A stretch of 64,000 bases of DNA from Lysinibacillus irui (GCF_028877475.1 NZ_CP113528.1:62001-126000), one strand, 5' to 3'. Counted from the stretch's first letter, positions 51,671-60,304 are shown. Program-made: numbers and translations. Notes: generated from the sequence alone by a model not told the origin.

Positions 51671-52918
51671 TTACGGTATTTCATAATAATAAACACTTTT
51701 ATCATCCGCTCTACCTGTAAGGTTTATGCCTGAACGGTTTAATACTCCCTGTGATGCCCAATATCGATATTTTTCACCTTTTTTAAATACATTTTCATGA
51801 ACATTTTTAGGTGTCGAAATATTAAATTGCTCGCTTTTACCTTTGTCAACTCGCATTGGCGATGCATAGCCTTCTAAAGCACCATCGGCTATACCATTTA
51901 AACTGACATCGCGACTTGGGACTAAAGTGTATTCAATAAAAGCTGTATAAAAGTTTTTATTTAATGAAAATGGTTGTGCAACATCATCAAAGAACATATC
52001 TTTATAGATTCCTTTTGATTTAGAACCAGTTGTATCTACGAAAATTGCTCTTTCAATTGTCGCTACTCCTTTATTCACATGAGTATGTTGTTTTCCAAGA
52101 ACACCTTCATATCCTGTATATTTCGTTTTTTGAAACTTAGAGATTGTTAAGATATTTGTTCCTGTTTCGGCAACCTCAAGCAACTCCTGTAATCCTGTAA
52201 AGTCAGATGGTGCTTTCTTCATTGTATCCATGAAGCGGATAAGGATAGTTGCTACCTCAGCACGAGTTGTATTGCCATTTGGTTTGAATGTGAAATCTTT
52301 ATAGCCTGACAGTAATCCAGTACCAAGAGCTACGCCGATGTACGGAAGATCCTTTTTATTTACTCCACCTTTATAAAATTCAGGAATTGGGATAAGTGTA
52401 AGACTTGAATTTGCCATTGTCTCAATGGCTTTGGCATAGTCAGGATTTGCATGTGCTAGACCATTCGCTAACCAACGAGACATTTCACCGCGAGTCATCG
52501 CTTTGTTTGGCTCAAACTTGTTATTAGCAAAATCGCTAGCTTGAATGAATCCGACTGCTAATCCCTCTTGAATAGCTTCATTTGCCCAGTGTGATGAATT
52601 CACATCTGTAAATTTAGATGGTGTACGATCTTTTCCATCAAATACGCGTGATAGGAATGTCGCAAACTCTGCACGTGTTACTTGAGCCGATGGTTTATAT
52701 GTACCATCACTATAACCTGCAACAAGACCTTTCTCTGCTACTTGCTTAATAGATTCATATGCCCAATGCGATTTAGGGACATCTTTAAATGTCGTTTTCG
52801 TTGCTGCTTCTGCAACCGAATAAGTAGCAGGAATAGCGTAAACAGGCGTCGCTACAGATAGAGCCAAAGTCGCAAGTAATAATTTATTAGATTTCTTTCT
52901 AAAAGTACCACGTTTCAT
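51671..52918 (-). CDS. S-layer homology (SLH) domain surface protein
   Basis: This 415-residue protein has a signal peptide (to about A-E-A, residue 39) and three SLH domains (about residues 43-90, 100-155 and 185-235) with motifs FKDVPKSHWAYESI and GYSDGTYKPSAQVTRAEFA. SLH domains bind pyruvylated secondary cell-wall polymers. The C-terminal half (about 250-415) is a separate beta-rich domain of unknown role. It is the first gene of a unit with the large secreted protein. Confidence 0.92.
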   Translation of the reverse strand: MKRGTFRKKSNKLLLATLALSVATPVYAIPATYSVAEAATKTTFKDVPKSHWAYESIKQVAEKGLVAGYSDGTYKPSAQVTRAEFATFLSRVFDGKDRTPSKFTDVNSSHWANEAIQEGLAVGFIQASDFANNKFEPNKAMTRGEMSRWLANGLAHANPDYAKAIETMANSSLTLIPIPEFYKGGVNKKDLPYIGVALGTGLLSGYKDFTFKPNGNTTRAEVATILIRFMDTMKKAPSDFTGLQELLEVAETGTNILTISKFQKTKYTGYEGVLGKQHTHVNKGVATIERAIFVDTTGSKSKGIYKDMFFDDVAQPFSLNKNFYTAFIEYTLVPSRDVSLNGIADGALEGYASPMRVDKGKSEQFNISTPKNVHENVFKKGEKYRYWASQGVLNRSGINLTGRADDKSVYYYEIP

Positions 52919-53011
52919 AATTTTTCCCTCCGAATGAATTAATTTTTGTTATACTCTAATTTTACCATTTTTAGAGGATGTATCAAATTTCCGAAGGACA
53001 ATAGCAAGTGT

Positions 53012-53128
53012 TTATGTTTTACCTGCCAATTTCACTTCTTGCAATAAGTCCATATTGCGTTTTGGATACGATGTTGTTAAATGGATCTCCAACCTTGATT
53101 CTTGTACCCGTTGCTGTTTATTGAGCAT
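53012..53128 (-). CDS. 38-residue basic peptide
   Basis: ATG 53128 lies ten bases after GAGGAGG and opens a 38-codon frame: a charged soluble peptide (QQRVQESRLEIHLTTSYPKR). No family known. It sits between RNA copy D and the SLH gene. Good start signal, otherwise unsupported. Confidence 0.4.
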   Translation of the reverse strand: MLNKQQRVQESRLEIHLTTSYPKRNMDLLQEVKLAGKT

Positions 53129-53162
53129 CTTTTCGATTCCTCCTCTCTGAAATGGATTTTAA

Positions 53163-53268
53163 TAAAAAGAAAGAACCCGCTTCAAAACACTAAGAATGAG
53201 CCATAACAAAGTAGTTATGACGAATAGTGATTTTTGAAGCGGGTTCTTCCCGACTTATTAATTTCGAT
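53163..53268 (-). ncRNA. Small structured RNA, family copy D
   Basis: Promoter: -35 TTGAAG (53298-53303), 17-bp spacer, -10 TAAAAT (53275-53280). After 22 bases comes CGGGAAGAACCCGCTTC, then central stems CACTA/TAGTG and CATAAC/GTTATG, different in sequence from copies A-C but paired in the same place, then GAAGCGGGTTCTTTC. It lies about 18 kb from the nearest other copy, outside the small-gene cluster. Confidence 0.62.
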
Positions 53269-53324
53269 AGTCATATTTTAGCAAACCCATTTTATTTCTT
53301 CAAGAGAAATATTCATGCACTTCC

Positions 53325-53364
53325 TAAAAAACCCCCACTCCATATAGATTGGTTGAAGCGGGGG
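53325..53364 (-). terminator. Terminator of the 65-residue protein gene
   Basis: On the minus strand CCCCCGCTTC pairs with GAGTGGGGG and is followed by TTTTTT. It lies just after the stop codon of 53370-53567 and just before the promoter of RNA copy D. Confidence 0.7.
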
Positions 53365-53369
53365 ATAGT

Positions 53370-53567
53370 TTACACTGGAAACTTGCCCTTTTGATCGGAG
53401 GCAAGGTGTTTTAAATACAATTTCAACGTTTCTTTGGGATAACGTATAAATCCTGGGGCAACTGCCTTTGTTACTGTACAAAAGACTAAAAAACGTACAA
53501 ATACATTTCTATTTCGTGTGTTTTCAACTAATCTGCGTAATTCATCCACATTAGCGTTCAATTTCAC
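53370..53567 (-). CDS. Hypothetical protein, 65 residues
   Basis: A small basic helical protein (DELRRLVENTRNRNVFVRFL). GTG 53567 follows GGAGGG by seven bases and a terminator follows the stop, so this is a well-delimited gene. Function unknown. Confidence 0.55.
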   Translation of the reverse strand: MKLNANVDELRRLVENTRNRNVFVRFLVFCTVTKAVAPGFIRYPKETLKLYLKHLASDQKGKFPV

Positions 53568-53741
53568 TTTTTCTCCCTCCTACTCAGAATATACTTACAA
53601 TTAGTATAACATATTCTGAACGGTAATATAGATTTCATTCAGCCATCTACAGCAACAAAAAATTGACTTTGTATTTGTAAATGGCTAGAATGAAATTACC
53701 TTGCTCGGCCTAATACGTTAGATAAACCAGTTTACTGTGTT

Positions 53742-54290
53742 TCATCTTCTGTATTGGTCGGCTTTTTTTATTTCTTCTCTCTCTGTAGTTGATGACTGAA
53801 ATGATTTTAAACTTTCATACAACCCAAATACAGTGTTGTAGCCTGAAAATACCTTCGATGCATCATTAGCCGCTTCATCAGTATTATTCACCACATCACT
53901 CATCACTTTTGTGAATGCCTTGTACATTTTAAATAAAGGCATTAGCAACACGTAGTTCCAGTTAATACTAGCAACTCCACCATCCATAATAGCCAAGATA
54001 ACCTTTAAAGTAGATATAAAGGAAATGGATAGAATGATCAAAATCATCAACATACGTGACAATTTGAAGATAAACCTAACTATCCTTTGCTTGGACCAAA
54101 AGGTTGATGGTGATTGAGGATTAGACTGATCATCTTCCGTTGTAGCAGCGACCTCTAAAATTCTCGTATCCATGAATTTGAAGTATTCCTCCACCACACC
54201 TTCTAATGCACCTAGAGTCACAATTGACCCTATTACATATAGAGCTGGCATCACGGATAGTATAAAATCAAAAATTGCTATAGATAACAC
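53742..54290 (-). CDS. Membrane protein, 182 residues
   Basis: Two hydrophobic regions (about residues 1-32 and 78-120) flank a loop, and an acidic helical C-terminal part follows. The start is uncertain: GTG 54290 is only one base after AAGGGGA. A promoter, a structured leader and a terminator lie upstream (54384-54544), so expression may be attenuated. No family recognised. Confidence 0.5.
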   Translation of the reverse strand: MLSIAIFDFILSVMPALYVIGSIVTLGALEGVVEEYFKFMDTRILEVAATTEDDQSNPQSPSTFWSKQRIVRFIFKLSRMLMILIILSISFISTLKVILAIMDGGVASINWNYVLLMPLFKMYKAFTKVMSDVVNNTDEAANDASKVFSGYNTVFGLYESLKSFQSSTTEREEIKKADQYRR

Positions 54291-54383
54291 TCCCCTTTCC
54301 CATTTCAGCTTCTATGCTGAATTCATTTCAAATTTTTAGAGAATTTCTCTATATAACAGCCCTCCTTTCTTTACTTGAGAACG

Positions 54384-54509
54384 ACAAAAAACACTTTCTC
54401 AAATAAAGTTCAGACGAATCCCTAAAGAATCGTTAGAACACCCATTAAGAAAGTGTTTAAAAAATTGTTCTACCGTGTGGCGGAACAGAAAAGTCGTTTA
54501 ATCAAGTAT
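54384..54509 (-). ncRNA. Small RNA or attenuator leader upstream of 53742-54290
   Basis: A near-ideal promoter precedes it on the minus strand: TTGACA (54539-54544), 17-bp spacer, TAAATT (54516-54521). The transcript would hold a small stem (GTTC..GAAC), nested stems around ACGATT/AATCGT-type pairs, and a closing 11-bp stem AAACACTTTCT/AGAAAGTGTTT (54389-54458) followed by TTTTTTG. It may be a free RNA or a leader with transcription termination before the membrane protein gene. Confidence 0.55.
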
Positions 54510-54698
54510 AGAACCAATTTACCATCCAACACATTTTATGTCAATCTAGTTTTATATTGCTAATGTAGTAAGGAGTTAGTTGGAATTATATTGGAGTATT
54601 GATATTATTTACTTATATAATTACCAGTCAGCAATGTTAAAAGGACTAGAGTCGAATCAGTTATATAGCCAAATTAATGAAATAAGGGAGGTATTACA

Positions 54699-55370
54699 AT
54701 GAAAGCAAATCAGTTAAATTGCCGAGAAGAACACAGGCGCGAGGAAATTGTTGAAAAGTACAATATAAAACTAATCGCACATACAAAATTGTTAAAGGGC
54801 CAAGATAAAATCAGTTGCGCCGGTGCAAAGTGCACGAATAAATATTATACGTTCCAGTACGAAAACAAAAAAGACAAGTATGATAATGGCTCCTTCTTTT
54901 GTGGGTCTGAAGCTGCCAAGAGTTTTATACGTCTAGCTAACCTCGAACCTATTAAAATATTTAATCCTCTTTCGGGAGAAAGCACAATGGAGCTTGATGA
55001 TGATACTCCACATAATGAAAATTCAACTGAAGGCACAGGCAATTCACCGAAAGATGATGATTATAAGAACAAGTGGAATGCACTCGCTAAACAACTACAT
55101 ACGGCAATTAACCTTATTATCGTTTGTTGGAATGTCCCCATTTACGGCAGGTTAGCTCGTTATAAAGCTGATGTAATGAAATATAAGTATAGAGAGCCTT
55201 TCTTCGAACGTATCGAATTTGTAAATGATGTGATTGCAAAAGATAAAAAGAATCGTACACTCACACAAATGGTTGATGATCTTCGAACAGATAATCCAAC
55301 ACTAAAACACTTCAATTTTGACCTTCTTGAGGAAAAACTTAGTGCTAAAGGTATTAAGTCTAATTTCTAG
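54699..55370 (+). CDS. Hypothetical Cys-containing protein, 223 residues
   Basis: The N-terminal 90 residues contain Cys in S-C-A-G-A-K-C-T-N-K and F-F-C-G-S, possibly a metal-binding module. A charged linker follows, then a helical C-terminal domain. ATG follows GGGAGG by eight bases and a terminator follows the stop. I recognise no family. Confidence 0.55.
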   Translation: MKANQLNCREEHRREEIVEKYNIKLIAHTKLLKGQDKISCAGAKCTNKYYTFQYENKKDKYDNGSFFCGSEAAKSFIRLANLEPIKIFNPLSGESTMELDDDTPHNENSTEGTGNSPKDDDYKNKWNALAKQLHTAINLIIVCWNVPIYGRLARYKADVMKYKYREPFFERIEFVNDVIAKDKKNRTLTQMVDDLRTDNPTLKHFNFDLLEEKLSAKGIKSNF

Positions 55371-55387
55371 TTTTTTAATATAAAATG

Positions 55388-55413
55388 AAACCCGCTCCTT
55401 TTGAAGCGGGTTT
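55388..55413 (+). terminator. Terminator after the Cys-containing protein gene
   Basis: AAACCCGCT and AGCGGGTTT form a 9-bp stem followed by CTTTC. It resembles the end of the small-RNA family stem but lacks the CGGGAAGAACCCG motif and the promoter, so it is an ordinary terminator. Confidence 0.75.
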
Positions 55414-55453
55414 CTTTCAAGTGGAGGAAACTAATTGTTATTATGTTTCAATG

Positions 55454-55720
55454 TCATAATTCTGGGGCAAAAGATGAACAAGTGTCCAATAGTTCTTTTA
55501 ATCTCCCTTTTTCACTATATCCTCCACAAATATGCTTGCACTTCATTAAATTAAACTCAATTCCATCATTATAAAACACATGGACATCTTCCTGTTTGGT
55601 AAGACTATTATACTTCCCAACTATATAATATATATAATCTTTACCTTTACAAATGAATGTTGATGCAGAATTACCATCTGTTCCATAGCATTTATTGTAA
55701 ACGTCTATAGTTTTACCCAT
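55454..55720 (-). CDS. Hypothetical protein, 88 residues
   Basis: A small soluble protein with five Cys (CYGTDG, ICKGKDY, KCKHICGGY, DTCSS). No ribosome binding site is visible before ATG 55720, which lowers confidence. No family recognised. Confidence 0.4.
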   Translation of the reverse strand: MGKTIDVYNKCYGTDGNSASTFICKGKDYIYYIVGKYNSLTKQEDVHVFYNDGIEFNLMKCKHICGGYSEKGRLKELLDTCSSFAPEL

Positions 55721-55834
55721 TATTTCGAAATTGTCTATTATGATTTGATATATAATATGGAAATCTTCGCTATGTTCAGTTCCCCGAATTTCGTTATCAG
55801 CTCGTCCTACATTAACTCGTCTGTTCTTTATCTT

Positions 55835-56116
55835 TCAAATTAAATTTTTTAATAAAATATCATTCTCCCAAACAAATGGTAACTTCATCTCTTCGCCATA
55901 TTCTTCTTGTATAGCACGTTGTACTGAATCGCTCCAATCCGTTTCCTTATCTTCAATCGCTTCGAAATACTCAACTGCTTTCCTAAACGTTTCGACAGCT
56001 CTTTGATCTAAAGATTTATGTATCCCAATTAAACCATACTCTTGGAGCTTAATCCTAAATTCCTCAATTGTCTCTCTATTTTGACTAGTTTGCTCTATTA
56101 TTTCATCTATTGTCAT
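55835..56116 (-). CDS. Hypothetical protein, 93 residues
   Basis: A helical acidic protein starting MTIDEIIEQTSQNRETI, with an HTH-like N-terminal part (EEFRIKLQEYGLIGIHKS). ATG 56116 follows GGGGAG by ten bases. It might be a small regulator; unproven. Confidence 0.5.
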   Translation of the reverse strand: MTIDEIIEQTSQNRETIEEFRIKLQEYGLIGIHKSLDQRAVETFRKAVEYFEAIEDKETDWSDSVQRAIQEEYGEEMKLPFVWENDILLKNLI

Positions 56117-56409
56117 AAATGGTCATCTCCCCTAATCAGATTGCAATCTGCATTATTTTATGTATATGGTTTCCATTATTATATCGTCTCTTAATTAAGT
56201 ATAGAAAGTAAAACCCTCATGTAAAAGAGCTACTCTTTTTCATTTCTTTAAACGACAATCCAATTTCTACTCATACAACAATCGATTCAATTCCTCTTAA
56301 TTTAATTACTTCGCAAAATCATACATCAATAGATAATCAAGGAATTTAATAGTAAAATATGCATAAGGGAATATAATTTATTTGAAAGAAATAACTGGAT
56401 GGTGAAAAA
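56117..56409. other. Divergent intergenic region
   Basis: About 290 bases between divergent genes, AT-rich. I see no repeat or hairpin of note. Confidence 0.4.
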
Positions 56410-58188
56410 ATGGCCACTTTAAATAATTCACAAATAGAAGCACTTGCAGTAACAGCAATTACAACAGCATCAGTTCTTCACCCACTAGCGCCTAATATCC
56501 CCATTGGAGATAAAGGTATATCTTTTGATGGTCATATCGATGTTATGATAAATGCATCAGAAGAGAGAACTGCATTTTTAGGGAAAGTCCCTATTCAAGT
56601 TAAAGGAAAAGAGGTTGAGAAATTTTCGAAAGGAGTAAGAAACTACTCCTTAAATATGGACCACTATATTAATTTCTACAAGAACAATGGAGCTATCTTG
56701 TTTGTCGTAGAAGTTAAAACCACTGGAGAAAATAAAATCTTCTATAAACAGTTACTACCGTATGAATTGAAGTTCATTATCACCGAATACGGTCATCAAA
56801 AATCCCGTTCGATTGAACTACGAGAATTAGAGGGAACATCACTCTACGAAGTATGTAAACGATTTTTATCCGAGGCTGAACTGCAACCAACAAATCTTAT
56901 AGAAAATAACCCTTTCACCACAAAAGACTTTACTTCATTTACTGTTAGAAGTTTAACGTTTAATCCAAAAATCGACACAAATATTGAGGAACATGATTTT
57001 ACATTCTATGGTATTGTAAATAATTTTCATGTACCTATTGGTATTGGAAGATTAATAGAAACAGCAAATGAAATTCTTGAAACAGTGATTATTGATAAAC
57101 AAGAAACAATTAAGGTCATGGTAAAAATAAAGAAGAATGAAAGTGAAAAGAAAACTACTTTTACTTTTGAAGATTCTTTGGAGATAGCTATAGATAACCA
57201 AAGTTTCACTTATGAAATTAAGAAATATATTTCTGTAGAAACCCAACTCAAAGTATTACCAATCTTAATTGCATTCTTATCTGAAAGAGAAATAGAGCTT
57301 GAAAAAACAGGTCTTATTTTTAGTGAGGGATTAGCACAAGACTCTTCTACAGTATCCAAGCTCCAATCACTGCAAAATGATTTTATAATGCTAAAAGAAG
57401 CATTTTTAAGACTTAATGTAGATCCGAGTACTAAATTTATTAATGAATCAAACAGTTTTCTTAGTAAAGTTAGACATTTTGTTGATTTAATTGTTCATAA
57501 TGAACTAACTAATTTGAAGACTGACTCTTTAGATGATTACTCACTTTTTAATTATGATTTAGATGGTTTGAATTTCTTATTGTTAAAGGAATCAAGCCCG
57601 ACTATTCATTTTATAAGTGCTTTTTCTGGAGATATACTATTGAAAGACCCTATTCTAGAGGTTAAAGATGCAGCTGGGATTTTAATTAAAAGTTGCCGAA
57701 CTTCACCCTATATCAAAATGAAATATCAAGAATTGATTCAGTATGTAAATACAGATTTTGTAACCTTAAAAAATAGTTTTTCTCTAATGAATCCTATTAT
57801 GGAAATTGAGACATTTGATTTTGTCAATTCCTTTTGTCTTAATTGTATCAACGGATATGATGAAACCAATAGAATAGAGTTTTTAGAGCTTGTAGATTAT
57901 ATATATTCTCTACATACAGGTGGCCTAGGAGAAGACATGGAAAGTGTTATCCAAATAAATCGTCTACAAGTTAATTTAAGATTAAACGGAGAATTATCAT
58001 CCGAAGAATTTGCCGAAATAGTGGAATTAAAACAAACTGCTATAAATTCAGAATTACTTTTCTGTACAAGCGTTTTGCTTGGGAGCATTAGTGAAGCAAG
58101 TTTTTATTTTGAAAGTTTTTCTAATGAATATAAAGAAGCCTATAAAAAATTTCCTATTTATCACTTGTATAAGAACATGAAACATTAA
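56410..58188 (+). CDS. DUF4365-like protein with PD-(D/E)XK-type N-terminus, candidate defence protein
   Basis: In this 592-residue protein, residues 35-110 carry F-D-G-H-I-D-V-M-I, then V-P-I-Q-V-K-G-K-E-V, then I-L-F-V-V-E-V. This is the D-QxK pattern of DUF4365-type PD-(D/E)XK domains, which occur in defence islands. The remaining 480 residues are of mixed fold with no known motif, perhaps a sensor part. ATG follows GGATGGTG and a strong terminator follows the stop. It appears to be a one-gene unit. Confidence 0.55.
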   Translation: MATLNNSQIEALAVTAITTASVLHPLAPNIPIGDKGISFDGHIDVMINASEERTAFLGKVPIQVKGKEVEKFSKGVRNYSLNMDHYINFYKNNGAILFVVEVKTTGENKIFYKQLLPYELKFIITEYGHQKSRSIELRELEGTSLYEVCKRFLSEAELQPTNLIENNPFTTKDFTSFTVRSLTFNPKIDTNIEEHDFTFYGIVNNFHVPIGIGRLIETANEILETVIIDKQETIKVMVKIKKNESEKKTTFTFEDSLEIAIDNQSFTYEIKKYISVETQLKVLPILIAFLSEREIELEKTGLIFSEGLAQDSSTVSKLQSLQNDFIMLKEAFLRLNVDPSTKFINESNSFLSKVRHFVDLIVHNELTNLKTDSLDDYSLFNYDLDGLNFLLLKESSPTIHFISAFSGDILLKDPILEVKDAAGILIKSCRTSPYIKMKYQELIQYVNTDFVTLKNSFSLMNPIMEIETFDFVNSFCLNCINGYDETNRIEFLELVDYIYSLHTGGLGEDMESVIQINRLQVNLRLNGELSSEEFAEIVELKQTAINSELLFCTSVLLGSISEASFYFESFSNEYKEAYKKFPIYHLYKNMKH

Positions 58189-58207
58189 CAAATGTTTTAA
58201 ACTTACT

Positions 58208-58244
58208 GACACCGCTTCAGGTACATATTTTCTGAAGCGGTGTC
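58208..58244 (+). terminator. Terminator of the DUF4365-like gene
   Basis: The arms GACACCGCTTCAG and CTGAAGCGGTGTC pair perfectly over 13 bp around 11 bases, then TTTTT. Confidence 0.9.
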
Positions 58245-58356
58245 TTTTTAAATGAATTGCACAATATACTAAGACATAAATACCTTGTTTGGTATATATT
58301 GATGGTACTGTCCTCCTTTTAAACATGCGATAATTGAATCTAAGGGGGAAAGTAAA

Positions 58357-59256
58357 ATGCTATTTACTCCAATTAAACCTATGTTACTTGCTACTGGCAA
58401 GGAAGTTAAAGATAATACCGACACAATTTTCGACATCAAATGGGATGGTTGGCGTACTATTATTCATAAAGAAGGCGATAGAGTTGAGGCGTTTACACGC
58501 GAAGGTAACAACATCACTTCAAAGTTCCCAGAGTTAATAGAAGTTGGTCAATCCATTAAGGAACATACAGCTATTATCGATGCTGAAGGTGTTGTATTAA
58601 GAAACGGCAATTCGGTTTTTGAGGACTTTTCCTATCGAGGTAGCCTTTCCAATAAGGACAAAATAGAACAAGCTACTAAAACCCACCCAGCTACATTTAT
58701 AGCTTTTGATATTTTGGCTACGAATAACCCAGTAATGAAGTACCCTTTATTTGAACGAAAAGAAATGTTATCTTCGATTATTAAACCTTCAAATAGTATG
58801 ATCGTTACCCCTTCCGTTGAAGGATATGGTACCCACGTATTCCAATTAACAAAGGATAAGAACATGGAAGGAATCGTAGGCAAACGACGTGATTCTTTAT
58901 ACAAAATTAATCACCGATCAAAGGATTGGTTAAAATATAAACATTTCAAAATAGCCAATACAGTTATTTTGGGCTTCAGTGAACAACCATTTTCACTACT
59001 AGTTGGTACCCGCTTGAGCAATGGGAAGTATAAGAGACTTGCCAACATTGAATTTGGATTCTCTAGAGAAGAGAAGATGGCCTTTCGGCAAATTGCAAAG
59101 CAACTAATAATTAAGAACGAACGCAATATTACTTGGATTGAACCAGTACTAAATTGTAAGGTGCAGTACCTGGAAAAAACAAAAACAGGATTACTTAGAA
59201 TAGCCTCATTTAAGGGCTTTTGTTTAGAAAATAATATAGAGAAACAAACATCTTAG
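58357..59256 (+). CDS. ATP-dependent DNA ligase (LigD ligase-domain type)
   Basis: This 299-residue stand-alone ligase has motif I KWDGWR with the adenylated Lys28, motif III FIAFDIL, motif IV M-E-G-I-V-G-K-R, motif V W-L-K-Y-K-H, and a C-terminal OB-fold part. It seals DNA nicks; the small size and lack of polymerase or nuclease domains match ligases linked to Ku-type end joining or to phages and plasmids. ATG follows AAGGGGG. No Ku gene is visible in the window. Confidence 0.9.
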   Translation: MLFTPIKPMLLATGKEVKDNTDTIFDIKWDGWRTIIHKEGDRVEAFTREGNNITSKFPELIEVGQSIKEHTAIIDAEGVVLRNGNSVFEDFSYRGSLSNKDKIEQATKTHPATFIAFDILATNNPVMKYPLFERKEMLSSIIKPSNSMIVTPSVEGYGTHVFQLTKDKNMEGIVGKRRDSLYKINHRSKDWLKYKHFKIANTVILGFSEQPFSLLVGTRLSNGKYKRLANIEFGFSREEKMAFRQIAKQLIIKNERNITWIEPVLNCKVQYLEKTKTGLLRIASFKGFCLENNIEKQTS

Positions 59257-59396
59257 TTGTAGGGTGGATGTCACTCTAATTTATGTCATGTTTTTAAAAA
59301 TTTGCTTGACGTTATTATTGTTTTGAAATATTCTGACTTTAAGGCAGACAAGAAAAAATCGCACGTGTAATCAATTGTCACCTCTTACGATTTTCT

Positions 59397-59425
59397 AGAC
59401 CGAGACACATGTCTCGGTCTTTTTA
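59397..59425 (+). terminator. Terminator of the DNA ligase gene
   Basis: The arms AGACCGAGACA and TGTCTCGGTCT pair over 11 bp, followed by TTTTT. It separates the convergent ligase and regulator genes. Confidence 0.88.
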
Positions 59426-59449
59426 ATAAAATAAATGAACATCTTTTGT

Positions 59450-60304
59450 TTAGTAAGTCGGATCCGAGTATTTTGTGTAAATTTTCTCAAGTTCTAAACC
59501 TAAATCCTTAAATGCTTTAATGATTTCATCTGCCGCTTCATTTTTGGTATCAAAGCCTTCTCCATAAAAACGACTTAAATATTCAATAACCTCTATGGTC
59601 CCCTTTTTGTCCCTTAATTTAGTGCTTAAACGATAAGGAAACGGTTGCGGTTCATCATCACATGGAACCAACTCCTTATTTTTAGTGTAATGATCTACAA
59701 ATCGCTTAAATTCTGTTTCTGCCACTAATAAGATTTTTCCTTCTTCTCCATATTTAGCTGTATTTTGCTTAATTACTTTATGAACTAAATTGGAATATTT
59801 AGATCTTTGATATTCATCATCACCAGGATAAATCGGGTACTTGTGAATTTCATCTACATATTTATTTATTAATTCATCGACGTATCTAGCAAAAATCGGA
59901 TAGTAAATTTGTTCAAAGACCTCTTTTATATGTAAATCGTGTGCGTACCTATGCTCAATAGGATAAACCATGTATTCTTGGGAGCGGTCCAGTACATGAT
60001 CAATAGTAGTTGGATAATCACTTAAAAATTGACTATAGCCATAGAATTCTAATAGCTGCCTAATATAATCTCTCTTATCACCAAAATAAATCCATTCAAT
60101 ACTTCTCCCACTCAAAATAGATATTTTATATACAATTCTTTCTGGAGGCATTGCTAACGCCCTAATGTATGAATTTAGCGTACTCTTGGATATTCCTATT
60201 TTTTCTGCCATAACGCCTATCGATAAACCTAAATCAGATCTGATTGTGTTAATTCTTAAAGCGACTAAATCTTTGTTACTCTTAATCATTTTTGAATGAA
60301 TCAT
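59450..60304 (-). CDS. XRE-type HTH regulator
   Basis: This 284-residue protein has an N-terminal Cro/CI-like helix-turn-helix (LSIGVMAEKIGISKSTLNSYI, about residues 26-46), then a long helical domain of unknown fold. ATG 60304 follows GGAGGAGAAT; the upstream TTG at 60316 overlaps that site. It lies directly downstream of the pilus operon and may regulate it. Confidence 0.7.
   Translation of the reverse strand: MIHSKMIKSNKDLVALRINTIRSDLGLSIGVMAEKIGISKSTLNSYIRALAMPPERIVYKISILSGRSIEWIYFGDKRDYIRQLLEFYGYSQFLSDYPTTIDHVLDRSQEYMVYPIEHRYAHDLHIKEVFEQIYYPIFARYVDELINKYVDEIHKYPIYPGDDEYQRSKYSNLVHKVIKQNTAKYGEEGKILLVAETEFKRFVDHYTKNKELVPCDDEPQPFPYRLSTKLRDKKGTIEVIEYLSRFYGEGFDTKNEAADEIIKAFKDLGLELEKIYTKYSDPTY

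Noticed and set aside
28072-53268. Integron-type attC sites, because the AACCCGCTTC hairpins separate gene blocks
   Set aside because: The conserved parts are promoter hexamers, a 5' motif and a T-run terminator on one strand, not R/L core sites, and the blocks between hold many genes. No integron integrase is present.
54699-55042. An antisense relation between the 54384-54509 RNA and the gene at 54699
   Set aside because: The RNA is transcribed away from that gene and ends about 190 bases before its start, so they do not overlap.
55388-55413. A fifth copy of the small-RNA family
   Set aside because: Only the terminator arms are similar; the CGGGAAGAACCCG motif, the long loop and the promoter are missing.
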